In this document: positions 1 to 5,079 of the stretch, one piece after another
How the letters are laid out: every line of letters starts with the position of its first letter
How positions within the stretch are numbered: position 1 is the stretch's first letter
Assembly (NCBI GenBank): GCA_023268955.1
Contig: JALRJW010000315.1
Coordinates: 1 to 8,702, forward strand
Source of the DNA: Aliarcobacter sp.
Lineage (GTDB): Bacteria > Campylobacterota > Campylobacteria > Campylobacterales > Arcobacteraceae
Length of the DNA: 8,702 nt
Reading direction: 5' to 3'
Program-made: the position numbers and the translations under genes
The notes under the pieces: model-generated
Databases searched by the model: none
What the model was told of the DNA's origin: nothing
The model's input: only the letters and a program-made list of their open reading frames with translations

Positions 1-1
1 A

Positions 2-718
2 TCTAATGCAACAAATTTAACTATTTCTGTAAATAATGGCCAAAATTTAGCTTCAAAAACTACAATCGCTATGGATGAAATAAATGACAAAGTACATTTA
101 ATTAATGATTCAATTGATATTATCGATCAAATTGCTTTCCAAACAAATATTCTTTCACTAAATGCGGCTGTTGAAGCAGCAACTGCTGGTGAAGCTGGAA
201 AAGGTTTTGCAGTAGTTGCAGCTGAAGTTAGAAATCTAGCTAGTAGAAGTGCTGATGCTGCTAAAGAAATTAAAGATTTAGTAACAAAAGCAAATGAAAA
301 AGCAAATGAAGGTAAACAAATTACAGATGCAATGATTGAGGGTTATTCTAATTTATCTTCTAATATAAATTCAACAATAACTCTAATTAAAGAAGCAACA
401 GAATCTTCAAAAGAACAACAAAAAGCAATAGAACAAATCAATCAAAGCGTTCAGGATTTAGATTCTAAAACTCAACTAAATGCTGTAATTGCTCAAGAAA
501 CTTATACTATTGCAATACAATCAGATGAAATTGCAAAAGGAATTTTACAAAACGTTAATGAAAAAGAATTTATTGGAAAAGATTCAATTAAAATTGATAA
601 AAAGGAACTTTTATCAAAACTATCAATCTCAAGTGATATACAAAAAATAAAAACAGAACCAAAACCTGTAAAAATTATAAATACTCCAAAAGATAATGAT
701 GAGTGGGAAAGTTTCTAA
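2..718 (+). CDS. Methyl-accepting chemotaxis protein, C-terminal part (5' end outside window)
   Basis: This is the cytoplasmic signalling part of a chemoreceptor, which controls CheA kinase through CheW and is tuned by CheR/CheB methylation. The frame is open from base 2, so the ligand-binding, membrane and HAMP regions lie upstream of the window; an internal ATG at 71 is not the real start. The highly conserved hairpin tip is encoded at about 128-250 and includes QIAFQTNILSLNAAVEAATAGE and then GFAVVAAEVRNLASRSADAA, the classic MCP signature for CheA/CheW contact and trimer packing. The following helix is rich in Glu, Gln and Ala, as expected for the returning methylation helix. A roughly 45-residue Lys/Asp/Ile-rich linker then ends in DNDEWESF. 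The last five residues fit the xWxxF pentapeptide that tethers CheR and CheB in other bacteria. The ligand cannot be told from this fragment. The family assignment is very secure. Confidence 0.96.
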   Translation, partial: SNATNLTISVNNGQNLASKTTIAMDEINDKVHLINDSIDIIDQIAFQTNILSLNAAVEAATAGEAGKGFAVVAAEVRNLASRSADAAKEIKDLVTKANEKANEGKQITDAMIEGYSNLSSNINSTITLIKEATESSKEQQKAIEQINQSVQDLDSKTQLNAVIAQETYTIAIQSDEIAKGILQNVNEKEFIGKDSIKIDKKELLSKLSISSDIQKIKTEPKPVKIINTPKDNDEWESF

Positions 719-724
719 ACTTTC
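707..724 (+). terminator. Perfect inverted repeat at the MCP stop codon, weak terminator candidate
   Basis: GAAAGTTT, two spacer bases and AAACTTTC form a perfect 8-bp palindrome, extendable outward by G-U, G-U and U-A pairs. It covers the last codons of the chemoreceptor gene and its TAA stop (716-718). In RNA the two-base loop would open the innermost pairs. No clear U-tract follows, so use as an intrinsic terminator is only possible. Confidence 0.3.
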
Positions 725-784
725 TTACCATCAAACTTAATTTTAAATCAATACTTATGTAAAAAAGTTAATCATATATTATGA

Positions 785-790
785 TATAAT
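785..790 (+). promoter_or_regulatory. -10 box TATAAT placed for a leaderless transcript
   Basis: A consensus TATAAT ends six bases before the ATG at 797, so the expected start of transcription (seventh base after the box) is the A of that ATG. AT-rich DNA lies upstream and there is no clear -35 box, which is normal for Campylobacterota sigma70 promoters. There is no Shine-Dalgarno sequence in front of the ATG. Confidence 0.65.
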
Positions 791-796
791 CATGCC

Positions 797-1141
797 ATGA
801 AAAGTAATCATTTTTTTAAAATAAACACAAAAATAAGAGAAAAAAACAGAGTATTAAATTCTTCAAACATTAATTATTTAAAAAAAACTGTTAGAGTACC
901 TATGTATCTTGTAGGTGCTTTTTTAGAAAAAAATCATTATACGCATGACACCCAAATTATGGAAGAAGAAAAAAAATTAGTTATATCTTGGGTAAATAAA
1001 GTTTGTGAAAAATTTGTCTGGAATGAAGAAAGTATCAATACAAAAGGTGCCTTTTATGAGAATTATACTTTTAATGAAGCAATAAGTAGAGAATTATTCA
1101 AAAGTATTTTTTATTCTTATGGCATAGCGTATCGTAAATAA
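797..1141 (+). CDS. Hypothetical protein, 114 aa, probably leaderless mRNA
   Basis: I do not recognise this protein. It is small, basic at the N-terminus (many Lys, Arg and Asn in residues 1-34) and lacks a signal peptide or membrane segment, so it is probably cytoplasmic. Residues 36-114 look like a compact mainly helical domain with MEEEKKLVISWVNKVCEKF near its middle, one Cys and several aromatic residues. The reading frame is supported by a consensus -10 box immediately upstream and by filling the gap between the chemoreceptor gene and the convergent tRNA. The ATG at 797 is chosen because the -10 box is spaced to start the RNA there. An internal ATG at 902 would remove the basic arm and has no good ribosome binding site. 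It stands alone as a single-gene unit. No function is proposed. Confidence 0.7.
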   Translation: MKSNHFFKINTKIREKNRVLNSSNINYLKKTVRVPMYLVGAFLEKNHYTHDTQIMEEEKKLVISWVNKVCEKFVWNEESINTKGAFYENYTFNEAISRELFKSIFYSYGIAYRK

Positions 1142-1154
1142 GTCTAAGCAAAAG

Positions 1155-1231
1155 TGGCACCCTCGGTAGGATTCGAACCCACAACCTACCGGGTCGAAAC
1201 CGGCCATTCTATCCAGTTGAACTACGAGGGC
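1155..1231 (-). tRNA. tRNA-Arg, anticodon UCG, CCA encoded
   Basis: Read on the minus strand, the 77 bases fold as a full cloverleaf. The acceptor is GCCCTCG with CGAGGGT, the D stem GTTC with GAAT, the anticodon stem GCCGG with CCGGT around loop TTTCGAC, and the T stem GTGGG with CCTAC around TTCGAAT. The anticodon (loop positions 3-5) is TCG, giving Arg for CGA and probably other CGN codons. Discriminator G and a genomic CCA complete the 3' end. Terminal pair 1-72 is G-U, and G-U pairs also occur at 10-25 and 27-43. It lies 47 bases downstream of mqnP on the same strand and could be cotranscribed with it, although a weak TAGAAT-like box is visible between them. Confidence 0.95.
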
Positions 1232-1278
1232 ACCTAATTTAGAAATGCAATTCTACTTGATTTAGCTTTAACTACATC

Positions 1279-2139
1279 TTAGTAGAAAATTTTATCTAAA
1301 ATAATTAGTATGAAAAATACTATCCCTAAATATCCATTTACAGTGAAAAAAGCTTTATCAATCTTGGTAAAATCTTTGTTTACTAAATAATGTTCATAAC
1401 TTAACATAACGGAACTTGCAGCAACTGCAATATATGCAAAAACTGAACTATTTGAAGCAATAACAAATAAAAGCCAAAAAATTACTGTAAGTAAATGAAA
1501 AACTTGAGATATTCTCATAGTTTTTTTAGCCCCAAATTTTGAAGGTATTGAATGTAAACCTAACTTTTTATCAACTTCCATATCTTGCAATGAATAAAGC
1601 AAATCAAATCCAGCCACCCAAAACATCACCCCAATACTAAGTAGTACAGACCATAAAGTTATCGTCTGGCTAACTGCAACTACTCCTGCAATTGGAGCTA
1701 AGGCTAAAGAAATTCCTAATATCACATGGGCTAAATATGAAAATCTTTTAAAATAAGAGTATGAACCAATAATTATTAAAATTGGAACCGATAAATATAA
1801 AGCTAAATCATTTACAAAATAAGCTACTAATATAAATCCAAATGCATTTAAAATTGTAAATACAAAGATTTGTCTTGGGCTTAATCTTCCATCAACATTT
1901 GGTCTATTTTCAGTTCTTGGATTTAGAGCATCAATATCTCTATCCATGAATCTATTAAACCCCATAGCAAAATTTCTAGCTGTAATTGCTGCTAAAATAC
2001 CTAAAACAAGTAGTTCAAATCCAAACCAGCCATCAGCTGCAACAACCATTGCTATAAATATAAATGGCAAAGAAAAAATTGAGTGTTTGAACATAACAAG
2101 TTCGTTAAAATCGTTTAAAAGCTTTAAAAATCTATTCAT
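1279..2139 (-). CDS. mqnP: MqnP-type UbiA-family prenyltransferase (menaquinone biosynthesis)
   Basis: This is an integral inner-membrane prenyltransferase of the UbiA superfamily. In Campylobacterota, which make menaquinone by the futalosine route, the family member is MqnP, which attaches the polyprenyl chain to the aromatic intermediate. Both Mg-diphosphate-binding Asp motifs are present: NRFMDRDID (residues 62-70) and the second around DLLYSLQDMEVD (residues 179-190), followed by LGLHSIPSKFG. About eight to nine hydrophobic segments span the 286 residues, the usual length for the family. The N-terminal FKHSIFSLPF also fits. Closely related 4-hydroxybenzoate prenyltransferases (UbiA) share these motifs, and the choice of MqnP rests on the suggested taxon. 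It is divergent from the small membrane protein gene at 2209. The ATG at 2139 lies right after a -10 box, with only a distant AGG as Shine-Dalgarno, so translation may be leaderless or nearly so. Confidence 0.88.
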   Translation of the reverse strand: MNRFLKLLNDFNELVMFKHSIFSLPFIFIAMVVAADGWFGFELLVLGILAAITARNFAMGFNRFMDRDIDALNPRTENRPNVDGRLSPRQIFVFTILNAFGFILVAYFVNDLALYLSVPILIIIGSYSYFKRFSYLAHVILGISLALAPIAGVVAVSQTITLWSVLLSIGVMFWVAGFDLLYSLQDMEVDKKLGLHSIPSKFGAKKTMRISQVFHLLTVIFWLLFVIASNSSVFAYIAVAASSVMLSYEHYLVNKDFTKIDKAFFTVNGYLGIVFFILIILDKIFY

Positions 2140-2146
2140 GTTGGCG

Positions 2147-2152
2147 ATTTTA
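2147..2152 (-). promoter_or_regulatory. -10 box TAAAAT for mqnP, near-leaderless spacing
   Basis: On the minus strand TAAAAT is followed by seven bases (CGCCAAC) and then the mqnP ATG. Transcription should start at 2140 or at the A of the start codon (2139), giving an mRNA with no or almost no leader. An AGG lies 13-15 bases before the ATG but would be upstream of the transcription start. Confidence 0.5.
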
Positions 2153-2178
2153 CCTAATATGTACTTAACATTTATTCA

Positions 2179-2186
2179 TATAAAAT
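2179..2186 (+). promoter_or_regulatory. -10 region TATAAAAT upstream of the 64-aa gene and miaA
   Basis: TATAAAAT lies 22 bases before the ATG at 2209, which leaves room for a short leader with the ribosome binding site AGGA (2199-2202). It is divergent from the mqnP promoter, and the upstream elements of the two promoters must overlap within about 25 bases, so they could compete or be co-controlled. Confidence 0.45.
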
Positions 2187-2208
2187 ACAAATAAAAATAG
2201 GAAAATTT

Positions 2209-2403
2209 ATGGATGAGAACCCATTAGCATCAGTATTCGTGTCAATAGTAATTGGTGCAATTATTTGGATATACGCTTTTTTAAGAACAACTAGATCAGA
2301 ATTTCACAACCCAAAATTAAAAAAAGTATGGATTATAGTTTTAGTACTATTTCCACCTTCAGCTCTATTATTTCCTTTCATTGGTGATAAACAAACTAAA
2401 TGA
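2209..2403 (+). CDS. Small two-helix membrane protein, PLDc_N-like
   Basis: This 64-residue protein has two hydrophobic segments (about residues 8-25 and 40-58) joined by a short basic loop (RTTRSEFHNPKLKK). The second segment, with VWIIVLVLFPPSALLFPFIGDK, resembles the pattern of the phospholipase D/cardiolipin synthase N-terminal domain (PLDc_N), where a Trp-containing helix, a Pro turn and a short Gly-basic tail are typical. That resemblance is my reading and is modest; no catalytic domain is attached. A good AGGA at 2199-2202, six bases before the ATG, supports the start. The stop overlaps the miaA start as ATGA, suggesting translational coupling and one operon with miaA. Its role is unknown; it is likely an inner-membrane protein. 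Confidence 0.8.
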   Translation: MDENPLASVFVSIVIGAIIWIYAFLRTTRSEFHNPKLKKVWIIVLVLFPPSALLFPFIGDKQTK

Positions 2404-3284
2404 AACAAATAGCCATCATTGGTTCAACAGCTTCAGGGAAAACAGGTCTTTCCCTTGAAATTGCAGAACAAACAAATTCAATTATTCTTTCCCTTGATTC
2501 ACTATCTGTATATAAAGAGATTGATATAGCTTCAGCAAAACCTACAAAAGAAGAAAGAGGTGATATTATTCATTTTGGTATTGATGAAGTATATCCTGAT
2601 GTTGAATTTGATGTTATAAAGTTTATAGAAACCTACGAAAGAGCCAAAGATTTTGCTTTAAAAAATAGTAAAAATTTAATTATTGTAGGTGGTACAGGAT
2701 TTTATTTAAAAGCTTTAATTGATGGACTTAGTCCCGGAATTGATTTAAAAGTGAAATTAAATGAAAATGAAATTCAAAGCACCTATGATTTTTTATATTC
2801 AATTGATAAAGAATATATGCAAAAAATAGAAAGAAATGACAAATATCGAATTGAAAAAGCTATTTCTATTTATAAACAAACAAATCAAACTCCATCTGAA
2901 TTTTTTACTATAAATGACAAAAAACCTCTTTGCCCTGATTTAAAGATATTTGAAATTTTATGGGATAAAGAAGAGCTAAGAAAAAGAATAAATCTTAGAA
3001 CAAATATTATGATGAATGATGGAATCATAGATGAAGTGATTTATTTAGAAAAGAAATATACTAGAAAACCAAACTGCATGGCTTCAATTGGAATAATTGA
3101 AACTTTAGAGTATTTAGATGGAAAAATAAACAAAAAAGAGTTAGAAGAAAAAATTGCTCTAAATACTGCAAAACTAGCAAAAAGACAAAATACTTTCAAC
3201 AAAGGTCAATTTAAAGGCGAACAAAAAACTTCTGATATTATAAATAACTTAAATTCAGAAATACTTAAGTATTTTTCGCTATAA
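2400..3284 (+). CDS. miaA: tRNA dimethylallyltransferase MiaA
   Basis: MiaA transfers a dimethylallyl group from DMAPP to N6 of A37 in tRNAs that read UNN codons, the first step towards ms2i6A, and so improves reading-frame maintenance. The sequence has the P-loop GSTASGKT (residues 8-15), the conserved LSLDSLSVYKEIDIASAKP segment with catalytic-type Asp33, the GGTGFYLKAL motif (about 97-106, Thr99), the RIEKAISIYKQT region and AKRQNTFNK near the C-terminus. At 294 residues it is close to the usual length of about 300. The start overlaps the stop of the 64-aa gene (ATGA), so it is probably translated by coupling; no separate ribosome binding site is obvious. The stop codon lies inside the rpmE -10 box. 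Confidence 0.96.
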   Translation: MKQIAIIGSTASGKTGLSLEIAEQTNSIILSLDSLSVYKEIDIASAKPTKEERGDIIHFGIDEVYPDVEFDVIKFIETYERAKDFALKNSKNLIIVGGTGFYLKALIDGLSPGIDLKVKLNENEIQSTYDFLYSIDKEYMQKIERNDKYRIEKAISIYKQTNQTPSEFFTINDKKPLCPDLKIFEILWDKEELRKRINLRTNIMMNDGIIDEVIYLEKKYTRKPNCMASIGIIETLEYLDGKINKKELEEKIALNTAKLAKRQNTFNKGQFKGEQKTSDIINNLNSEILKYFSL

Positions 3285-3285
3285 T
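3280..3285 (+). promoter_or_regulatory. rpmE -10 box TATAAT overlapping the miaA stop codon
   Basis: The sequence GCTATAATCCCG has a consensus -10 whose bases 3282-3284 are also the TAA stop of miaA. The predicted start of transcription is near 3290-3292, leaving a leader of about 75 bases before rpmE. The C/G-rich bases after the box are of a kind often linked to growth-rate control of ribosomal genes. Confidence 0.65.
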
Positions 3286-3300
3286 CCCGATTCTAAAAGA

Positions 3301-3342
3301 GTTTAATAAAGGGCATGCTACAGACTTGACCTTTTGTTAAAC
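3301..3342 (+). promoter_or_regulatory. 13-bp leader hairpin upstream of rpmE, candidate bL31 regulatory element
   Basis: GTTTAATAAAGGG (3301-3313) pairs along its full length with CCTTTTGTTAAAC (3330-3342), with 11 Watson-Crick and two G-U pairs, and closes a 16-base loop (3314-3329). It lies between the rpmE promoter and the ribosome binding site. It has no downstream U-tract, so it is not a standard terminator for miaA. Autogenous control of rpmE through its mRNA leader is known in Escherichia coli, and L31 leader motifs have been described in other phyla. That this hairpin has the same role is inference. Confidence 0.5.
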
Positions 3343-3354
3343 ATTAATTATATA

Positions 3355-3360
3355 AAGGAA
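3355..3360 (+). promoter_or_regulatory. Ribosome binding site AAGGAA fixing the rpmE GTG start
   Basis: AAGGAA stands five bases before GTG 3366 but directly abuts ATG 3361, which is in another frame and closes after two codons (ATG GCG TGA). The spacing and the bL31 N-terminus (KKEIHPDY) both select the GTG. Confidence 0.8.
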
Positions 3361-3365
3361 ATGGC

Positions 3366-3569
3366 GTGAAAAAAGAAATCCACCCAGATTACAAAGTTTG
3401 TGAAGTTTCTTGTGCATGTGGAAACGCATTTGTTACAAAATCAAATGTTGAATCTATGAGAATTGACATTTGTTCTGCATGTCACCCATTCTTTACTGGT
3501 GAGCAAAAAATCGTTGATGCTGCTGGTAGAGTTGAGAAATTCAAAGCTAAATACCAACTTAACAAATAA
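3366..3569 (+). CDS. rpmE: Ribosomal protein bL31, zinc-binding type
   Basis: bL31 sits on the central protuberance of the large subunit and bridges to the small subunit. The 67-residue sequence begins KKEIHPDY and has four Cys in the zinc-ribbon arrangement CxC...CxxC (C16, C18, C36, C39), so it is the zinc-containing (C+) paralogue rather than the zinc-independent one. An extra Cys is at residue 12. CHPFFTGEQKIVDAAGRVEKFKAKY is the normal C-terminal core. The start is GTG, set by AAGGAA five bases upstream. It has its own promoter and a structured leader, and rsmI follows after 10 bases. Zinc-type L31 can act as a zinc reserve in bacteria that have a Cys-lacking second copy; no such copy is in this window. 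Confidence 0.97.
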   Translation: MKKEIHPDYKVCEVSCACGNAFVTKSNVESMRIDICSACHPFFTGEQKIVDAAGRVEKFKAKYQLNK

Positions 3570-3579
3570 GTTTGAAATT

Positions 3580-4392
3580 ATGCTTCATTTAGTTCCAACT
3601 CCTATTGGGAACCTTGACGATATTTCTTATAGAAGTATCCAAGTTCTTCAAGAGGCGGAACTAATTTTTTGCGAAGATACTAGAGTTACAAAAAGACTTT
3701 TATCTTTACTTTCTGAAAAATTAAACATCAATTTTCCTTGTACTGAATTCAAATCATTACACTCACACAATGAAAATCAAGTTTTAAAAAATTTAACTCC
3801 TGATACTTTTACTAAAAATGTAGTTTATGCAAGTGACGCTGGAATGCCTTGTGTTAGTGACCCTGGTGCTTTTTTGGTTGAATATTGCATTGAAAATCAG
3901 ATTCCTTATGATGTATTGCCTGGAGCAAATGCTATTTTAACAGCTTATGCTTTAAGTGGTTTTGCATATACAGAGTTTACTTTTTATGGTTTTTTACCTC
4001 ACAAAGGAAAAGACAGAACAAATAAATTACAAAAATCTTTAAATGAAGATAAGTTAGTAATTTTTTATGAATCACCACACAGGCTTTTGAAACTTTTAGA
4101 AGAATTAAATGAATTTGCTCCAAACAAAACTATATTTTTAGCAAAAGAGCTAACAAAGCTTCATCAAAAAACATTTAAAAATACTGCAAAAAATCTTTTT
4201 GAACTATTTAAAAAAGAAAATATCAGAGGTGAATGGGTTGTTATTATTGAACCTTCAAAAAAAGATGGTGAAGATTTAACTATTGAAGATATACAAGATT
4301 TAGATTTAGCTCCAAAAGTTAAAGCCAAACTATTATCAAAACTTACAGGAAGAAGTGTAAAAGAGATTTACGCTGAACTTCAAAACAACTAA
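3580..4392 (+). CDS. rsmI: 16S rRNA (cytidine-1402-2'-O)-methyltransferase RsmI
   Basis: RsmI uses S-adenosylmethionine to methylate the 2'-hydroxyl of C1402 in 16S rRNA, at the decoding centre. The 270-residue protein opens with LHLVPTPIGNLDDISYR, followed by the family motifs FCEDTR (30-35), SDAGMPCVSDPG (85-96), LPGANAILTAYALSG (113-127), YGFLPHKGKDR (136-146), FYESPHRL (162-169) and AKELTKLHQ (188-196). This order is typical of the tetrapyrrole-methylase-fold RsmI family. The frame is open further upstream to an ATG at 3463 inside rpmE, but homology begins at the ATG at 3580, which is therefore the start. There is no strong Shine-Dalgarno sequence, and with 10 bases after rpmE it is probably translated in the same operon. 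The C-terminal helical KLTGRSVKEIYAEL also fits. Confidence 0.95.
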   Translation: MLHLVPTPIGNLDDISYRSIQVLQEAELIFCEDTRVTKRLLSLLSEKLNINFPCTEFKSLHSHNENQVLKNLTPDTFTKNVVYASDAGMPCVSDPGAFLVEYCIENQIPYDVLPGANAILTAYALSGFAYTEFTFYGFLPHKGKDRTNKLQKSLNEDKLVIFYESPHRLLKLLEELNEFAPNKTIFLAKELTKLHQKTFKNTAKNLFELFKKENIRGEWVVIIEPSKKDGEDLTIEDIQDLDLAPKVKAKLLSKLTGRSVKEIYAELQNN

Positions 4393-4461
4393 AAACATAA
4401 AATTTAATCAACTTACAAAATTTACATACTAAAAATCAATTTTTTTATCTATTATACAAAA

Positions 4462-4467
4462 TATAAT
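4462..4467 (+). promoter_or_regulatory. -10 box TATAAT upstream of the lipocalin gene
   Basis: TATAAT lies in a T/A-rich stretch, and the predicted start near 4474 gives an 18-base leader carrying AGGA (4480-4483) eight bases before the ATG. This suggests the lipocalin gene can be transcribed independently of rpmE-rsmI. Confidence 0.6.
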
Positions 4468-4491
4468 TTATAAATTTTTAGGACTCAATTT

Positions 4492-5016
4492 ATGAACAAA
4501 CATCTACCAATTATTTTTTTAATTGTATTATTTTCTTTTTTTATTGGTGGATGTAGTTCTAAAAATCCTCTACTTCAAACTGTAAATAAAGTTGATATTC
4601 AAAAATACACAGGCACTTGGTATGAAATTGCTAGATTTGAACATTTTTTTGAAAAAGGTTGTAAAAACGTTACGGCAACCTATGAAATCAAGGATGATGG
4701 TGACATCAAAGTAATCAACAGATGCACAAAAATTGATACAAATGAGAAAAAAGAAGCTACAGGGGTAGCTTATGCGACAGATGAAACAAATTCAAAATTA
4801 AAAGTTAGTTTTTTTAGACCATTTTATGGGGACTATTATATATTAGATTTAGCTTCTGATTACTCATATGCTCTTATAGGTAATCCAAATAGAGAACTAT
4901 TATGGATACTTTCAAGAACAAAAACGCTTGATGAAAATATTAAAAATTCACTTCTTAAAAAACTTCCTGCTTTAGGTTTTGATGCAAATAAATTTATTTG
5001 GACTATTCAAGAGTAA
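4492..5016 (+). CDS. blc: Blc-like outer-membrane lipocalin lipoprotein
   Basis: The first 20 residues are a lipoprotein signal peptide (hydrophobic IIFLIVLFSFF) ending in the lipobox IGGC, with lipid-modified Cys21. The +2 residue is Ser, which favours transport to the outer membrane. The mature part is a lipocalin: YTGTWYEIARFEHFFEKGC (first conserved region, GTW at 41-43), NVTATYEIKDDGDIKVINRC, DYYILDLASDYSYALIGNP and ELLWILSRTKTLDE (final conserved region, Arg142). This matches the bacterial lipocalin Blc, which binds lysophospholipids or fatty acids and helps envelope stress survival. Compared with the Escherichia coli protein as I recall it, Cys57 and Cys78 replace glycines on neighbouring strands and could form a disulfide. 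It has its own promoter and sits between two rRNA methyltransferase genes, an unrelated context. Confidence 0.93.
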   Translation: MNKHLPIIFLIVLFSFFIGGCSSKNPLLQTVNKVDIQKYTGTWYEIARFEHFFEKGCKNVTATYEIKDDGDIKVINRCTKIDTNEKKEATGVAYATDETNSKLKVSFFRPFYGDYYILDLASDYSYALIGNPNRELLWILSRTKTLDENIKNSLLKKLPALGFDANKFIWTIQE

Positions 5017-5029
5017 ATAATTCTTACTC
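5011..5029 (+). terminator. Short inverted repeat at the lipocalin stop codon, weak terminator candidate
   Basis: GAGTAA (containing the TAA stop) and TTACTC form a 6-bp perfect stem around a seven-base loop. It is AT-rich and not followed by a U-tract, so it would be a poor intrinsic terminator. Confidence 0.2.
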
Positions 5030-5067
5030 ATAAACCATTCAAAAGAGCTTTATTAATATATTTTAGA

Positions 5068-5073
5068 TATAAT
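5068..5073 (+). promoter_or_regulatory. -10 box TATAAT of rlmB with leaderless spacing
   Basis: TATAAT is followed by exactly six bases (CGCGAC) and then the rlmB ATG, so the predicted first base of the RNA is the A of the start codon. No Shine-Dalgarno sequence occurs. The box sequence and spacing are the same as at 785-797. Confidence 0.65.
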
Positions 5074-5079
5074 CGCGAC

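Noticed and set aside
71..718. Short stand-alone cytoplasmic chemoreceptor starting at ATG 71
   Set aside because: The frame is open and coding-like back to the window edge and no ribosome binding site precedes this ATG, so it is an internal Met of a longer receptor.
1142..1278. Possible integration site or mobile element at the tRNA gene
   Set aside because: No duplicated tRNA 3' end, integrase or transposase is seen in the window.
1251..1287. Inverted repeat TTCTACT/AGTAGAA around the mqnP stop, considered as a terminator
   Set aside because: The arms are only 7 bp with a 23-base loop and no U-tract follows on the minus strand, so chance is likely in AT-rich DNA.
1946..2194. Plus-strand ORF of 82 codons
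   Set aside because: It is the antisense shadow of mqnP, whose Asp motifs and membrane segments are clear on the other strand.
3463..3579. Upstream extension of rsmI to an ATG inside rpmE (39 extra residues)
   Set aside because: The extension overlaps rpmE out of frame and has no family similarity. The RsmI motif block begins at ATG 3580.
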